Origin: Entrophospora sp. SA101 | Lineage: Eukaryota; Glomeromycota; Glomeromycetes; Entrophosporales; Entrophosporaceae | Reading direction: 5' to 3' | Length of the DNA stretch: 30,917 nt | Assembly (NCBI GenBank): GCA_958430865.1 | Contig: CAUDNR010001391.1 | Coordinates: forward strand, 70,455-101,371 | Part shown: positions 22,300 through 30,917 of the stretch, piece after piece | Numbering within the stretch: position 1 is the first letter of the stretch | Layout of the letters: every line of letters starts with the position of its first letter | The notes under the pieces: generated by a model | Database searches by the model: none | Told to the model about the DNA's origin: nothing | What the model saw: the letters and a program-made list of their open reading frames with translations, nothing else | Position numbers and translations under genes: made by a program

Positions 22300-23455
22300 T
22301 TTAGTACTGAAAATATTTCATCAAGAAAGAAGATCTTCTATAGGTGCCAAACAAATCATCCAAAAGCACTTTGAGACCAGATAATAAATTACCCAAATGA
22401 CCACCTGGTGCCAATTGTAATAAATTCAAACTATAACACTAACTACCTCAATACCAGGAATATTACAATTGCCTGGACAATTCCATTATCAGCATTATTA
22501 TAAACAATAAGAGGACCTCTATGTTATCTGTGATGCCTATTATGTATTTTCCCTTACCAACCCTCAATTTATGAGAATTGGATGCCCTGGTGATATCTCA
22601 ACAAGTATTAACTACTTTAAACAATTGGACTGCTGCTTTTGTCTTCTCCAATGATTCAATGCCATCCACCTGTCACCAATGGAGCTTCTTTTGAACCTCT
22701 TCAATTCTATGTCCATGTGTTAAAACCAAATCTGAAATTGATGATGCTGCTAACAATGACACAGTGACATATATTTTTTGATTTAAATTGGTTTTAACAT
22801 GCCATTTATGCCAAATTTTTATAGGTGCAAACATACATCCTCTATGACACATTTTGCTAAAAGCTCACTTAATTAATATTAATAATAATAATAATAGTAA
22901 TAATAAATATTAATATTAATGAAAGATTATGGGTGTATGCAGGTTGAGTACAGTACACTTCATTCAGTGAGTATAGTACAAACATAAGTAGAATTAGATT
23001 GAGTACAGTAAGTACAATTATATGTTCCACACACCCAATCCAAAAAGGCATGTAAATACAATTATCATTACCAAAAATGGTTAAAATGGTCTGTACTATA
23101 CTCACTGCACAAAATGCACTGTACTCAATCTAACACTACCAAAAGAGGATTTATAATTATGATTGGTTATAATATTATCAACATTGTGTGATATATTATT
23201 TACCTGGCCAGCACAATGTGTTCCGCCTCCAGATACATGATGGATATGTGCTACAGTGTGATCAGTAATCTAAGACTTGGCAGATGTTTGATGATGACTA
23301 AGGCACCACATGAGCCAGCTTTTGATGAGATGGCATAAGATTGACAATTACTTTTTGAAATATTGGTATGAACCACTCTAACAATATCAGGTCTAATGGG
23401 TGCTTAAATATTGCTGGTATCTTGGGTCTAATTGTTGCTGACTGAATAAATTAAT
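22300..23455 (-). pseudogene. RPL4: Ribosomal protein uL4 (RPL4) pseudogene, intron retained
   Basis: The minus strand matches the large-subunit protein uL4 across most of its core, in order: APIRPDIVRVVHTNISKS, HQTSAKS then a stop, VAHIHHVSGGGTHCAGQ, then an intron-like gap (GTAAAT donor at 23203, TTTTAG acceptor before 22856). It continues with KMCHRGCMFAPIKIWHKWH, ASSISDLVLTHGHRIEEV, ESLEKTKAAVQLF, SNSHKLRVGKGK, HRGPLIVYNNADNGIVQAI, NLLQLAPGGHLG and LFGTYRRSS. There are several stops (TGG to TAG; TGA and TAA in place of conserved residues) and at least three frame shifts. Conserved Arg codons read His or Cys. Only one CpG (23224) remains in about 1.1 kb. The retained intron shows it is a DNA-level duplicate. 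It is not translatable; the live copy must be elsewhere. Confidence 0.92.
22941..23133. mobile_element. TIR element inside the intron of the uL4 pseudogene
   Basis: Arms of about 40 bases, 22941-22980 and 23133-23092 inverted, share GTTGAGTACAGT/GATTGAGTACAGT and CAGTGAGTATAGTACA, with few differences and a small indel. A third copy of ATTGAGTACAGTA lies internally near 22998. Total length is about 190 bp with no coding content. It is a MITE-like element of a family different from the CAGTC ones. Confidence 0.7.
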
Positions 23456-24184
23456 GAATAAATTGATTATTTTTAATATCAAATTAATGAAAAAATTATC
23501 CAATTAGAGTTGTATTATAATTATTCAACTAAATTGCCATTTTTTATTTAATGACAAATGATATTTGGTTGATTATCAATTGGCCATGTATTATTATTAT
23601 AAGTAAAATCAATTTATAAAAAGCTATTTAGATTTATGACAAAAAAAAAGGAACAGAATTCTTCAAGTTTGGCCTTCTGTAAAATTCCAAAGAACAGTTT
23701 TAAAAAAATTTTTTTTTGGATTACATAATCTTCCAATAGATTCTTCCCGTTTTATAAGACCATGAGTATTTTGTCCATATGATTTTGATTGATTGATTAA
23801 TTGACTAACACTTTATTAAACGCCTATATATATATATATTTGATCCAGAACAAATTATATTCAGTGTATTGAAAATACAAAAGAGCAAAAAATTTGTTTG
23901 GGCTACATAATTTGAGTTACAAAAAGACTTTAATATGCCAATATATCTCTTCCATAAGAATCTTTGTGATATGCACACACACACATATATAAACTGTTTT
24001 TTTAAAAAAATTAAATACAAAAGATCACATTTGTCAGTTCCAAACAAAGCCTCAATAACAAGTCATTTCCCATAATCCAGAATAAACAATAATCTAGGCA
24101 AGATGATGATGACACACATATGATGAAAAACCAAAACCGGACTAATAGTAACAGTGAAAATAAAAAAATAAAATCACGTTACAA
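23456..24184. other. Gap between two pseudogenes
   Basis: AT-rich with poly-T tracts, and no open gene. The short frames on the minus strand at 23805-24047 show no recognisable content. The region may be diverged flank of the decayed genes on either side. Confidence 0.5.
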
Positions 24185-24830
24185 TCATATATAATACATC
24201 TTTAAAACATATCCATATGGACTTAGACTTCTTCTATAATCATAATCATAAGGACTTGAACTAAATCTTTTGATCGATTTCTTGGTGATCTGTTGTAGCC
24301 ACCATTATTATTATCAGGACTATCATAAGGTTGTAGTGATTTCAGTCCCAGCCTCTGTCACGATCATAATCTTGAACATGAACATGATCTTGGTTACTGT
24401 CTCTATCACAGTCACAATCATCATAATAAGGGTCACCATGTGAATAACAAGAAGTTCGATTTCTTCCGTGTCTAGAAGATTGACCTCCACAATCATAATT
24501 CCTCCTCCAAAAATTATCAGATTTTTGTTTATAAAATTAATAATAAAAAATAATTTATTTAACTGCTAGATGACCTGTTTCACCACGTTGAAAAATTTTC
24601 CACTCCTAACAACCATACCTTTCCCCCTTGTCCACCACTTCCCATTCTACAGTAAACCATTTAATTGTTTTACTGGATCATCAGCGTCGCGTGGATCATA
24701 ATTATTAATATTTCAAAAATCTCTTAATATAAATGATAATAATTGTTATTAACTTCAAATTCAACAAATCCATAGCCCATAGGTTTAATATAACTTCTCC
24801 ATATCTTTCAAACTGTCATGTCATGTTTTA
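24185..24830 (-). pseudogene. SR-type splicing factor pseudogene (RRM, zinc knuckle, RS tail)
   Basis: Minus-strand fragments appear in the order of an SR protein. The first is FERYGEVI then KPMGYGFVEFE, the RNP core of an RRM. Next comes an intron-like gap, then DPRDADDPVKQLNG. FQRGETGHLA follows, a zinc-knuckle remnant whose Cys is lost. Last is a tail with RSPRNRSKD and SSSPYDYDYRRSLSPYGY. Frames change several times, with stops between blocks. The gaps after VEFE (GTTAAT) and after GHLA look like retained introns, so this too seems a DNA-level copy. Live homologues of this architecture act in pre-mRNA splicing in the nucleus. CpG is less depleted here than in the uL4 relic. Confidence 0.8.
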
Positions 24831-26168
24831 ATCAGTTATTAATTGGTTTCTTTTTTTTTTTTTAATGTGTATAACGTACATTTGCTTGTAGTAATTTTTT
24901 TTTTCTGAATGATATTAATGGAATTGTGTGACAAAATCTATTTTATTTTTTTTTTTTGGTAAATATGGTATTAAATAAAATTTACATGAAAAAAAAAAAA
25001 AGAAAAATACAAAAAAATACATTATATAAAAAATATGCGCAAAAAACTACATAAATGATTTATTAAATTCGCCGAATTCTCTTCTTCAGCATCAATTAAT
25101 TCCAAAAAAACTTTTAATTCTTAAGAAAATAATATTCTTCTTCTCGAAAAAAGTCATATCTCAATTGTCATCTCTTAACAGCATTGAAGAATGAAACATT
25201 GTGTATATATAATATTCGCAAACAATCCTTGAAACCTCTCATATGATAACAACAAGGCGATTATCATATTATCCGAAATTTCAAGGATGTGAGAGGGGAT
25301 GTCTGGTAATTTTCTTTCTCGTATGATAACGACAAGGGATTATCATATTACCAAACTTCAAGGATGTGAGAGGGGACGTCTGGTAATTTTATTTCTCAAA
25401 CTAGACGTCCCCTCTGGTATGTTGAAAGAATAAAAATGTATTTTTTGAAATCAATATCATTTCATATTTTCATACTTGTATATGAAATTGTTTGGAAAAA
25501 ACAATTTTTCCAAAAATTTGGGGAAATTAAAATGAAATGTTTTTAAAAGAATAAAAAAAAAATTTTTTCTGAATTTTTAATTAACCAAATTAGTGATATA
25601 TAATATCAATTTTTTTATTGGTCGTTAATGAATAGTTATTTTAATTCAAATAATAATAACTGAACTTTAAGTTTATAATTAAAACTGTAACAAAACCAGA
25701 CAAAGTGAACAAGATAATTCAGGGTCCAGGTGCTGAGACGTTACTAATTAATAATGTGATGTAATTTCCTAAATTATACATAGAATTGATTATCCTTATA
25801 TATCGAATCCATTATGAAGCGCAAGAATTACAGCGCCATTAGAAGTATTTTAAAAAAGCAAATTCTCTTATCATTATGTTTCAAAAATAAATAATATTCA
25901 GATTATCTAAAGAGAAAATTAACTATGGAAAGAAAGAGAATAATAAACACTAGGAAAATAAAACAGAATAAAACAGAATAAAAGCGAACAACTTACATAA
26001 TAAAAAGTGGAAATACAAGAAATCTTATGATTACATAAGTGGGGAAGTCTTTTTCAAGTAATATCAATAAATAGTGATAGCTATAATATACTGAATACTA
26101 AGACTATACCTGCTAATCATTGTCAAATAGACTTAACATTAACTTTTTTTTCTCTCTTTGTATATGTA
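24831..26168. other. Intergenic, with palindromic repeat cluster
   Basis: No gene is supported. There are many homopolymer tracts (24850-25010). The structured repeats at 25227-25415 are listed separately. The tract 25950-25985 repeats AAACAGAATA. Confidence 0.6.
25227..25415. repeat. Tandem duplication of a palindromic unit with an inverted end
   Basis: Two units of about 78 bp (25242-25320 and 25322-25397) share TATGATAAC, GATTATCATATTA, TTCAAGGATGTGAGAGGGGA and GTCTGGTAATTTT. Each contains the hairpin TATGATAA...TTATCATA. The first also has an outer arm CCTTGAAA (25227) pairing with TTTCAAGG (ending 25286). A perfect 13-bp inverted pair, AGAGGGGACGTCT at 25369-25381 and its complement at 25403-25415, closes the cluster. 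Confidence 0.85.
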
Positions 26169-26359
26169 CAGTCTATTCTCTCTATAACGAACCCTCTGTC
26201 CCTATATGTAATTTCTCTGCTTTTGGTCGTTATAGAGAGAGTTTATTAAGATGGTCGTTATAGAGAGAGAAATTAATTATAAAAAATTGAAACGGGGACA
26301 AAAGGGAAGTTCGTTATAGAGAAATTTTACTTAGTGGTCGTTATAGAGAGAGTAGACTG
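26169..26359. mobile_element. Tigger/pogo-like MITE with TA target duplication
   Basis: The element has termini CAGTCTATTCTCTCTATAACGA and, inverted at the right end, CAGTCTACTCTCTCTATAACGA: one mismatch in 22 bases. It is flanked by TA on both sides (26167-26168 and 26360-26361). The 191-bp body repeats CGTTATAGAGAG four times and has no coding capacity. It is the best preserved element in the window, so probably the youngest insertion. Confidence 0.85.
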
Positions 26360-26361
26360 TA

Positions 26362-28634
26362 TGTTTTGAGATATGCATGGTTCTTATATTCTACGGTCAA
26401 AATCTAGCAAAATTGTTCAAATTGTTCATTTGGGGCAATTGTTAACTTTATTGGTTTTATTCATTATTAATTGATTTTTGGTTTAAAAAGGCAACCATTA
26501 AAAATGCAAGTAAAAAATAATTTTTTGTTTCTTCTAAAAATATCAAACCGAATATATCTTGAGAGAAAAATTTTTTTTTATGTTGTAATTATTATAATTA
26601 CTAAAGATTCATAAGATTGTCTGAAAGGTATATTTGTGGATTTTAATTAAATATTGGTGTAAATCTGGTGATAAAGATTTTCCTACCAGAGCCAGGCTCT
26701 AAAGTCACAATCGGTTGATCAATTGGATATTAAACAATTTAATGCATTGACATAAAGAGATCAATGAATTTATCGGCACTTGTTGGTCTAGATGATGGAG
26801 AGGGAGGTTAATTTGTTGAAATGGCTTTATTGTGCAGAATGGTAGCCCATTACATTAATTCCCATTTTTAACTTGTAGAAATGAATCTATATATTATCTA
26901 ATAATGATTTGAGTTCCTTTAAATCTTTATTTTTAAATACATAATATACAGTATGTATGTATTTATGTGCATCTTTTAGAAATTTGAATAGTCGGAATCT
27001 ATCACCTTCTACATGTTTGATACCCAGTGGCCCGGGACCATTGCCGATTTTCGTTGTAGTAAGCAAAAAAATCTGGATAGAAATTATATTATAAATAAAT
27101 GATTTGTGTATTTGCTTGCGTAACCATTATATAATTATAAGGGTTATGAAAAGCAACATTACTGTTGAAGATGGGAGGGAAAACTTGTTCTAGACAATTT
27201 GGAAAACAATTCATTATGTAACATTTAATCATTGGAAATTTACAGACGTTGGAGTATACTACTTTGTTTAAAACGTTAAAGTCATTCTCATCCTCTCCAT
27301 GTACATAAAGCTAATCTGACTTCATCCATCACCCAATGATACAATGATGCAACTAAATTTCGGGGGGCATGGCATGGCTCTGGAGTTTATCGAAACTGCA
27401 TCATTGTCACGAACACTTCTGTCTTCCCTCGCAGAACCTAGGCTGGTATTACTCAGATAAGCATGTTAACTGAAACAATCCAATCTCTGGGGTAACTTAG
27501 TAACCTAAGTTGCAGAATTTTGAAGTTTTGTAATGTTAGGAATATTCAACTCGTTTCAGGTTCAGGAAGTTGCGATTCAGAGTGGGATTTTCTAAATTTC
27601 ATTGAAGTTGTTGCATTTGGATTCTGGCATTAGGCGGAAAACCATAAAATAAAACACTTCAGATTTTGGCACGCTCTATATAAATCAATCATTTCCCTAA
27701 ATTCTCTGTTTCTTGAGAAATTTTCGTTTGATTAACCGAATTTATTGTTTTTTAAATGGGTAGGGGATCTTACCAACAAAGCAGCAACCCAGCAGCCTGA
27801 TGGTGGTGGCAGAACTAAATACCAAGACTAACCATTATACTGGTGGGAAGGGTAGCATGAAGCGAATATCACACGAACACCAACTCTCATCAGTGATAAA
27901 TGCCCATATGACAATGGCCAAGCTTGAAGGTAAAGCCGCTCTTGTGGAAGCTGTTAAAGCCTTTCACTTGTGGAGAAATCTTCATGATGCTGAATTGTGA
28001 TTAATTGCACCGCGCTTGTTTGTTTGTGGTAGGAAATTTTATTTAAATCTGACACCTGTGATCAGTATCATCAGCTTTATTGATGATTTTTAAGGAACTA
28101 TACATTTGGGAAGGAAAAAAAAATTTTTTTTGATCCCACCCATCCAAGTAGAATTATTTATTTATTTATTTTAAGGACCAACCCCAGAAACCTGGGCATG
28201 ATTTTGAAACCAGTTCTTAAAAGTTTCATTTCCACATGGTGATGCAATTGTTTGTTATGTATGGTAAAAACAAATCACGAGTAATTGTCAAATAAAGGTA
28301 ATAATAAAAAATATTAATCAATTCTTGGAAAATAATATTTGGAACTCCTTACAGGAAATTATTAAACGTTTGATCTTTGTGGTGTGGTTGCCTGTCCCCG
28401 TTGAATGTAAATGCAAGTAGCTGAACGATGGTTTATTTTCAGATGTACTTTTTAGAGTAACATGTTGAGATTACAAATTGAATGATAATAGCTATAATAA
28501 TAATAGTTATTATTGCTACCATTACTATTATTGTATATTATTCGTGTTACCATAATAGAAAATAAAGCCCCAACGACCAATCTAAGTGTTTACAACCAAT
28601 ATAAGTATACAAAATAAATTACTAGTTTCACAGC
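26362..28634. other. Gene-poor stretch before the ML-domain gene
   Basis: No complete gene is supported. A perfect small hairpin, AACTTAG-TAAC-CTAAGTT, lies at about 27494-27511. A minus-strand fragment near 26690-26800 reads RPTSADKFIDLF and DQPIVTLEPGSGRK, with stops between, and is unrecognised. One short plus-strand frame at 27800-28000 is listed separately. Confidence 0.5.
27800..28000 (+). CDS. Possible small or partial coding region, unrecognised
   Basis: A 66-codon frame runs from ATG 27800 to the TGA at 27998-28000. It is open further upstream to about 27770 (LPTKQQPSSLMVVAE). It contains a helix-like AKLEGKAALVEAVKAFHLW and is distinctly less AT-rich than its surroundings, which favours real or formerly real coding sequence. 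An AG near 27770 could be an acceptor. No family is recognised; it could be a terminal exon or a relic. Confidence 0.3.
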   Translation: MVVAELNTKTNHYTGGKGSMKRISHEHQLSSVINAHMTMAKLEGKAALVEAVKAFHLWRNLHDAEL

Positions 28635-28642
28635 AAAAATTT

Positions 28643-28650
28643 TATATAAA
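28643..28650 (+). promoter_or_regulatory. TATA-like element upstream of the ML-domain gene
   Basis: TATATAAA lies about 85-92 bases before the ATG at 28735, followed by a short 5' leader rich in CA/TC (CATTCACTCACCACTG). The spacing fits a TATA promoter, but such strings are common in this AT-rich DNA. Confidence 0.4.
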
Positions 28651-28734
28651 TATATTCGTTCATTCACTCACCACTGTAAGTTTTTAAATTAAACTTAATT
28701 TCGAAAATAAATTTTAATTATTTTAATTTTTAAA

Positions 28735-29331
28735 ATGAAACAATTCATAATTTTTACCATCTTATTATTAGTATTAACAGTTCAACTTACTACAGCCAGT
28801 GTATTGCCAGCATCACCAATAGAGGTTGAAAAAAGAGTGATTAATAATGGATTTACATTGTGTGAACAAAATACACCAATAACTATTGTTGATTTTTTAT
28901 ATTCTCCGGATCCGGTTAAGATTGGACAAGATCTCATTATGAATTTAGCTGGGAAAAGCACAGTCGCAGTTGTTAATGGAACAATTGTTGATATTGTAGC
29001 AACTATATTTGGAGTTCCGGTTTTAGAAAAAAAAGAAAGTTTTTGTGATAATATCGCCAAATATTCTCCCACTTTAACTTGTCCAATACCAGCTGGTGAC
29101 TTCAATTCTACAATTACTGAACTTATACCAAATGACGACAAACTTAAAAATATACCTGAAATCTTTGTTCGTGTAAAAGGTAACTAATTAATTACTTTAA
29201 ATAAATGATTGATTGATTATAATTATTGGTAAGTAAATAATTAAATAATTTTTCTTGTAAATATTCTAGTGATTGATCCAGTAGCAGTAGTTTTAATTTG
29301 TTTGGAAGGAACTGTTAAAATTAGCCAATAG
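28735..29331 (+). CDS. Secreted ML (MD-2-related lipid-recognition) domain protein, NPC2/PG-PI transfer-like
   Basis: There are two exons, 28735-29179 and 29270-29331, with a GTAACT donor, a TTCTAG acceptor and phase 1, encoding 168 aa. The N-terminus is a clear signal peptide (MKQFIIFTILLLVLTVQLTTA). A short propeptide follows, ending in a Kex2-type Lys-Arg at residues 33-34 (EVEKR). The mature part has the ML-domain plan: CEQNTPITIVDFLYSPDPVKIGQDLIM, Cys104 and Cys116 near the middle, TCPIPAGDF, then VRVKVIDPVAVVLICLEG at the end. Cys43 and Cys159 are placed to form the first-to-last disulfide, and Cys104 and Cys116 the short loop; NPC2 has a third pair that is absent here. N-glycosylation sites are N81 (NGT) and N124 (NST). 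ML proteins bind lipids, sterols or phospholipids in the vacuole or outside the cell. Ligand unknown. Confidence 0.9.
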
Positions 29332-29390
29332 ATATTAACTGCAACTCGATATAATGAATATCAATATCCTCTATATTAAATAGTATTTAA

Positions 29391-29396
29391 AATAAA
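29391..29396 (+). terminator. Candidate polyadenylation signal of the ML-domain gene
   Basis: AATAAA about 60 bases past the TAG stop at 29329-29331, a normal distance for a fungal 3' UTR. Weak in AT-rich DNA. Confidence 0.4.
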
Positions 29397-30917
29397 TGTG
29401 TATATTAATATTCTTTTTTCATAATAATAAATTAAGATGATCAAAATTTCCCAAAAAGGGTCAAACCGCTTATTTATAATAAATTAAAATATTGATATTA
29501 AAAACGAATGTTGGTTATCACGTAATAATAACGAATTTTATGAATGAGGAGTCCCATTCATCATTGATGGTAATAATGATGTAAATTATCTAGGAATTGA
29601 ACTTTGCTTTCGAATTCATTACTTGACAGGTTTTGTTCTGGGCTTGCAGCCGTGATCACTAAAAACAAACTAGACGCGATTCTCTCAAGTGTTGTTATCT
29701 TTTGAGGGGCACTGCGACCCTATACTGTATCTGTATTACGTAGGATTTTAATGCTGATCACAGAACTTGTAGATTTCATTGAAAGTTCCTTGGTGAGAAA
29801 TAGTGGAGCTTCATTTCAGTGCGTTAATCGATTTCATAAACGACGGAGATCGACAAAGCATAGTGGAAAATTTGAAATGTTACACTAATTTTTTATATTG
29901 TGCAACGTAGCTTTACACAGCAAACATTCTGGCAATAAAAAGTAAGTGATAAACTGGATTTGAATTGGATCTGAACTTGATCTCCAATTTAGAGAGGTAG
30001 CAACTATATACTGGCGAAGTTTCAGAAGCAATGAGTTCTGTATAACGTTTCGTGTAACAACAAACTTCCACTATTAATATTAATATTAATATACAAAAAT
30101 TTCAATTCCGATTACTCCCGAGATCTTAATGTTCCAATCGATCATGATAATTATTTAATGAAAGAATACAACTCAATCAAATAAGTGCAACATACTTTGT
30201 AACAATTTAGAAAAGATTGGCAATATTTTGGTAATATTTAGAAAGAATTGGCAACAATACTATCTCTCTCTGGAAATTTTCATTTCACAAAATTGATTGC
30301 GTTGTATAAATCTTTTGATCATGATCATGATCACTCTCCCAATTTTTTTTTAAAACATTCAGAGGTTGTATTTATAAGTAAAAAACAAATGAAAAAGAAA
30401 TCGCTTGATTAAAATCAAGCCTTTTCCAAAAATGTGTTGTTAAAGAAAATTAATTAAGCTTTTTTTGAAAAAAATCCTCTCCTACTACTAAAAATACCAG
30501 CAAGAAATTAATCTATTATTGATTTAGTATTAGCATCGCCACTAGAAAAACAATTTGGAATTCATTCATTTATTATTTAAAAAAAAATATTTAATTTAAC
30601 AAGAAACAAACATTTGCCGTGTCATGACCACCCTGGTGGCGGAGTATCTTTCTTTTTTTTTTAAATAAAATTAAATGAATATTAACGTGTTATGAATTAA
30701 TTAATGATAATTAAATATACGGGACGTAAACGATAAACAATTATGCAAATAAACAATTAGAAAAATAAATAAAAATAGAGATTAAATTGTCCCGGAATTA
30801 AGAGATTTGGCCAAAAGATCTTTGTCAAAGTTTAATTTCAGTAACAATATTTTTATCCCAACAGGGATAAACAAATAATCAATTCAATTGTCATTTAATT
30901 AAATGCACATTTTAATT
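29397..30917. other. Intergenic to the end of the window
   Basis: No gene is supported. A less AT-rich part at about 29600-29880 has no open frame. A near-duplicate pair near 30200-30255 (AATTTAGAAAAGATTGGCAA and ATATTTAGAAAGAATTGGCAA) and the palindromic GATCATGATCATGATC at 30317 are the only structured features seen. Confidence 0.55.

Noticed and set aside
24841..25010. Possible 5' exon of the SR-factor relic
   Set aside because: The sequence is dominated by poly-T and poly-A tracts, and no RNP-2-like start could be read with confidence.

Overview
The window looks like nuclear DNA of an early-diverging fungus, most likely an arbuscular mycorrhizal fungus (Glomeromycotina, Rhizophagus-like). 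The evidence is strongly AT-rich intergenic DNA full of AT microsatellites, genes with many short AT-rich GT-AG introns, and gene families typical of these fungi: a Gea/GBF1 ARF exchange factor, a PP28/PDAP1 phosphoprotein, an ML-domain secreted protein and a fungal SAM methyltransferase. The assignment is inferred from gene content and style, not from a marker gene.

Layout. 1-900: remains of a less AT-rich gene on the minus strand, with an in-frame stop and a small inverted duplicate of its last exon. 900-3090: gene-poor. 3092-4128 (minus): a five-exon PDAP1/PP28 homologue. 4338-11277 (plus): a 23-exon Sec7-domain ARF-GEF of the Gea1/Gea2/GBF1 type, divergent from PDAP1 across about 210 bp. 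It is intact in all recognisable domains but has one in-frame TGA (5718-5720) in a disordered linker, which is either a real or sequencing-derived nonsense codon or lies in an unrecognised intron. 11510-12702 (minus): a three-exon orphan membrane protein, convergent with the ARF-GEF. 15249-16687 (minus): a five-exon SAM-dependent methyltransferase with a predicted N-myristoylation signal. 28735-29331 (plus): a two-exon secreted ML (MD-2-related lipid-recognition) protein.

Between 14 and 26.4 kb there is little functional coding sequence. This part holds several short TIR elements with CAGTC...GACTG ends (Tigger/pogo-like, Tc1-mariner type), a tandem repeat inside one of them, short direct repeats, nested palindromes and two decayed housekeeping genes on the minus strand. 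One is a ribosomal protein uL4 (RPL4) copy at about 22.3-23.45 kb and the other an SR splicing factor (RRM + zinc knuckle + RS tail) at about 24.19-24.83 kb. The uL4 copy keeps an intron, so it is a DNA-level duplicate and not a retrocopy. It has almost no CpG left, and its conserved Arg codons have become His, Cys or stop, as expected from methyl-CpG deamination.

The live genes do not form a pathway. The ARF-GEF acts in Golgi/ER vesicle traffic, the ML protein enters the secretory route, the membrane protein is of unknown role, and PDAP1 and the methyltransferase are independent. No tRNA, rRNA or CRISPR array was seen. The most notable items are the methylation-type decay of the uL4 relic with a TIR element in its retained intron, the in-frame TGA in the ARF-GEF, and the palindromic repeat cluster at 25.2-25.4 kb.
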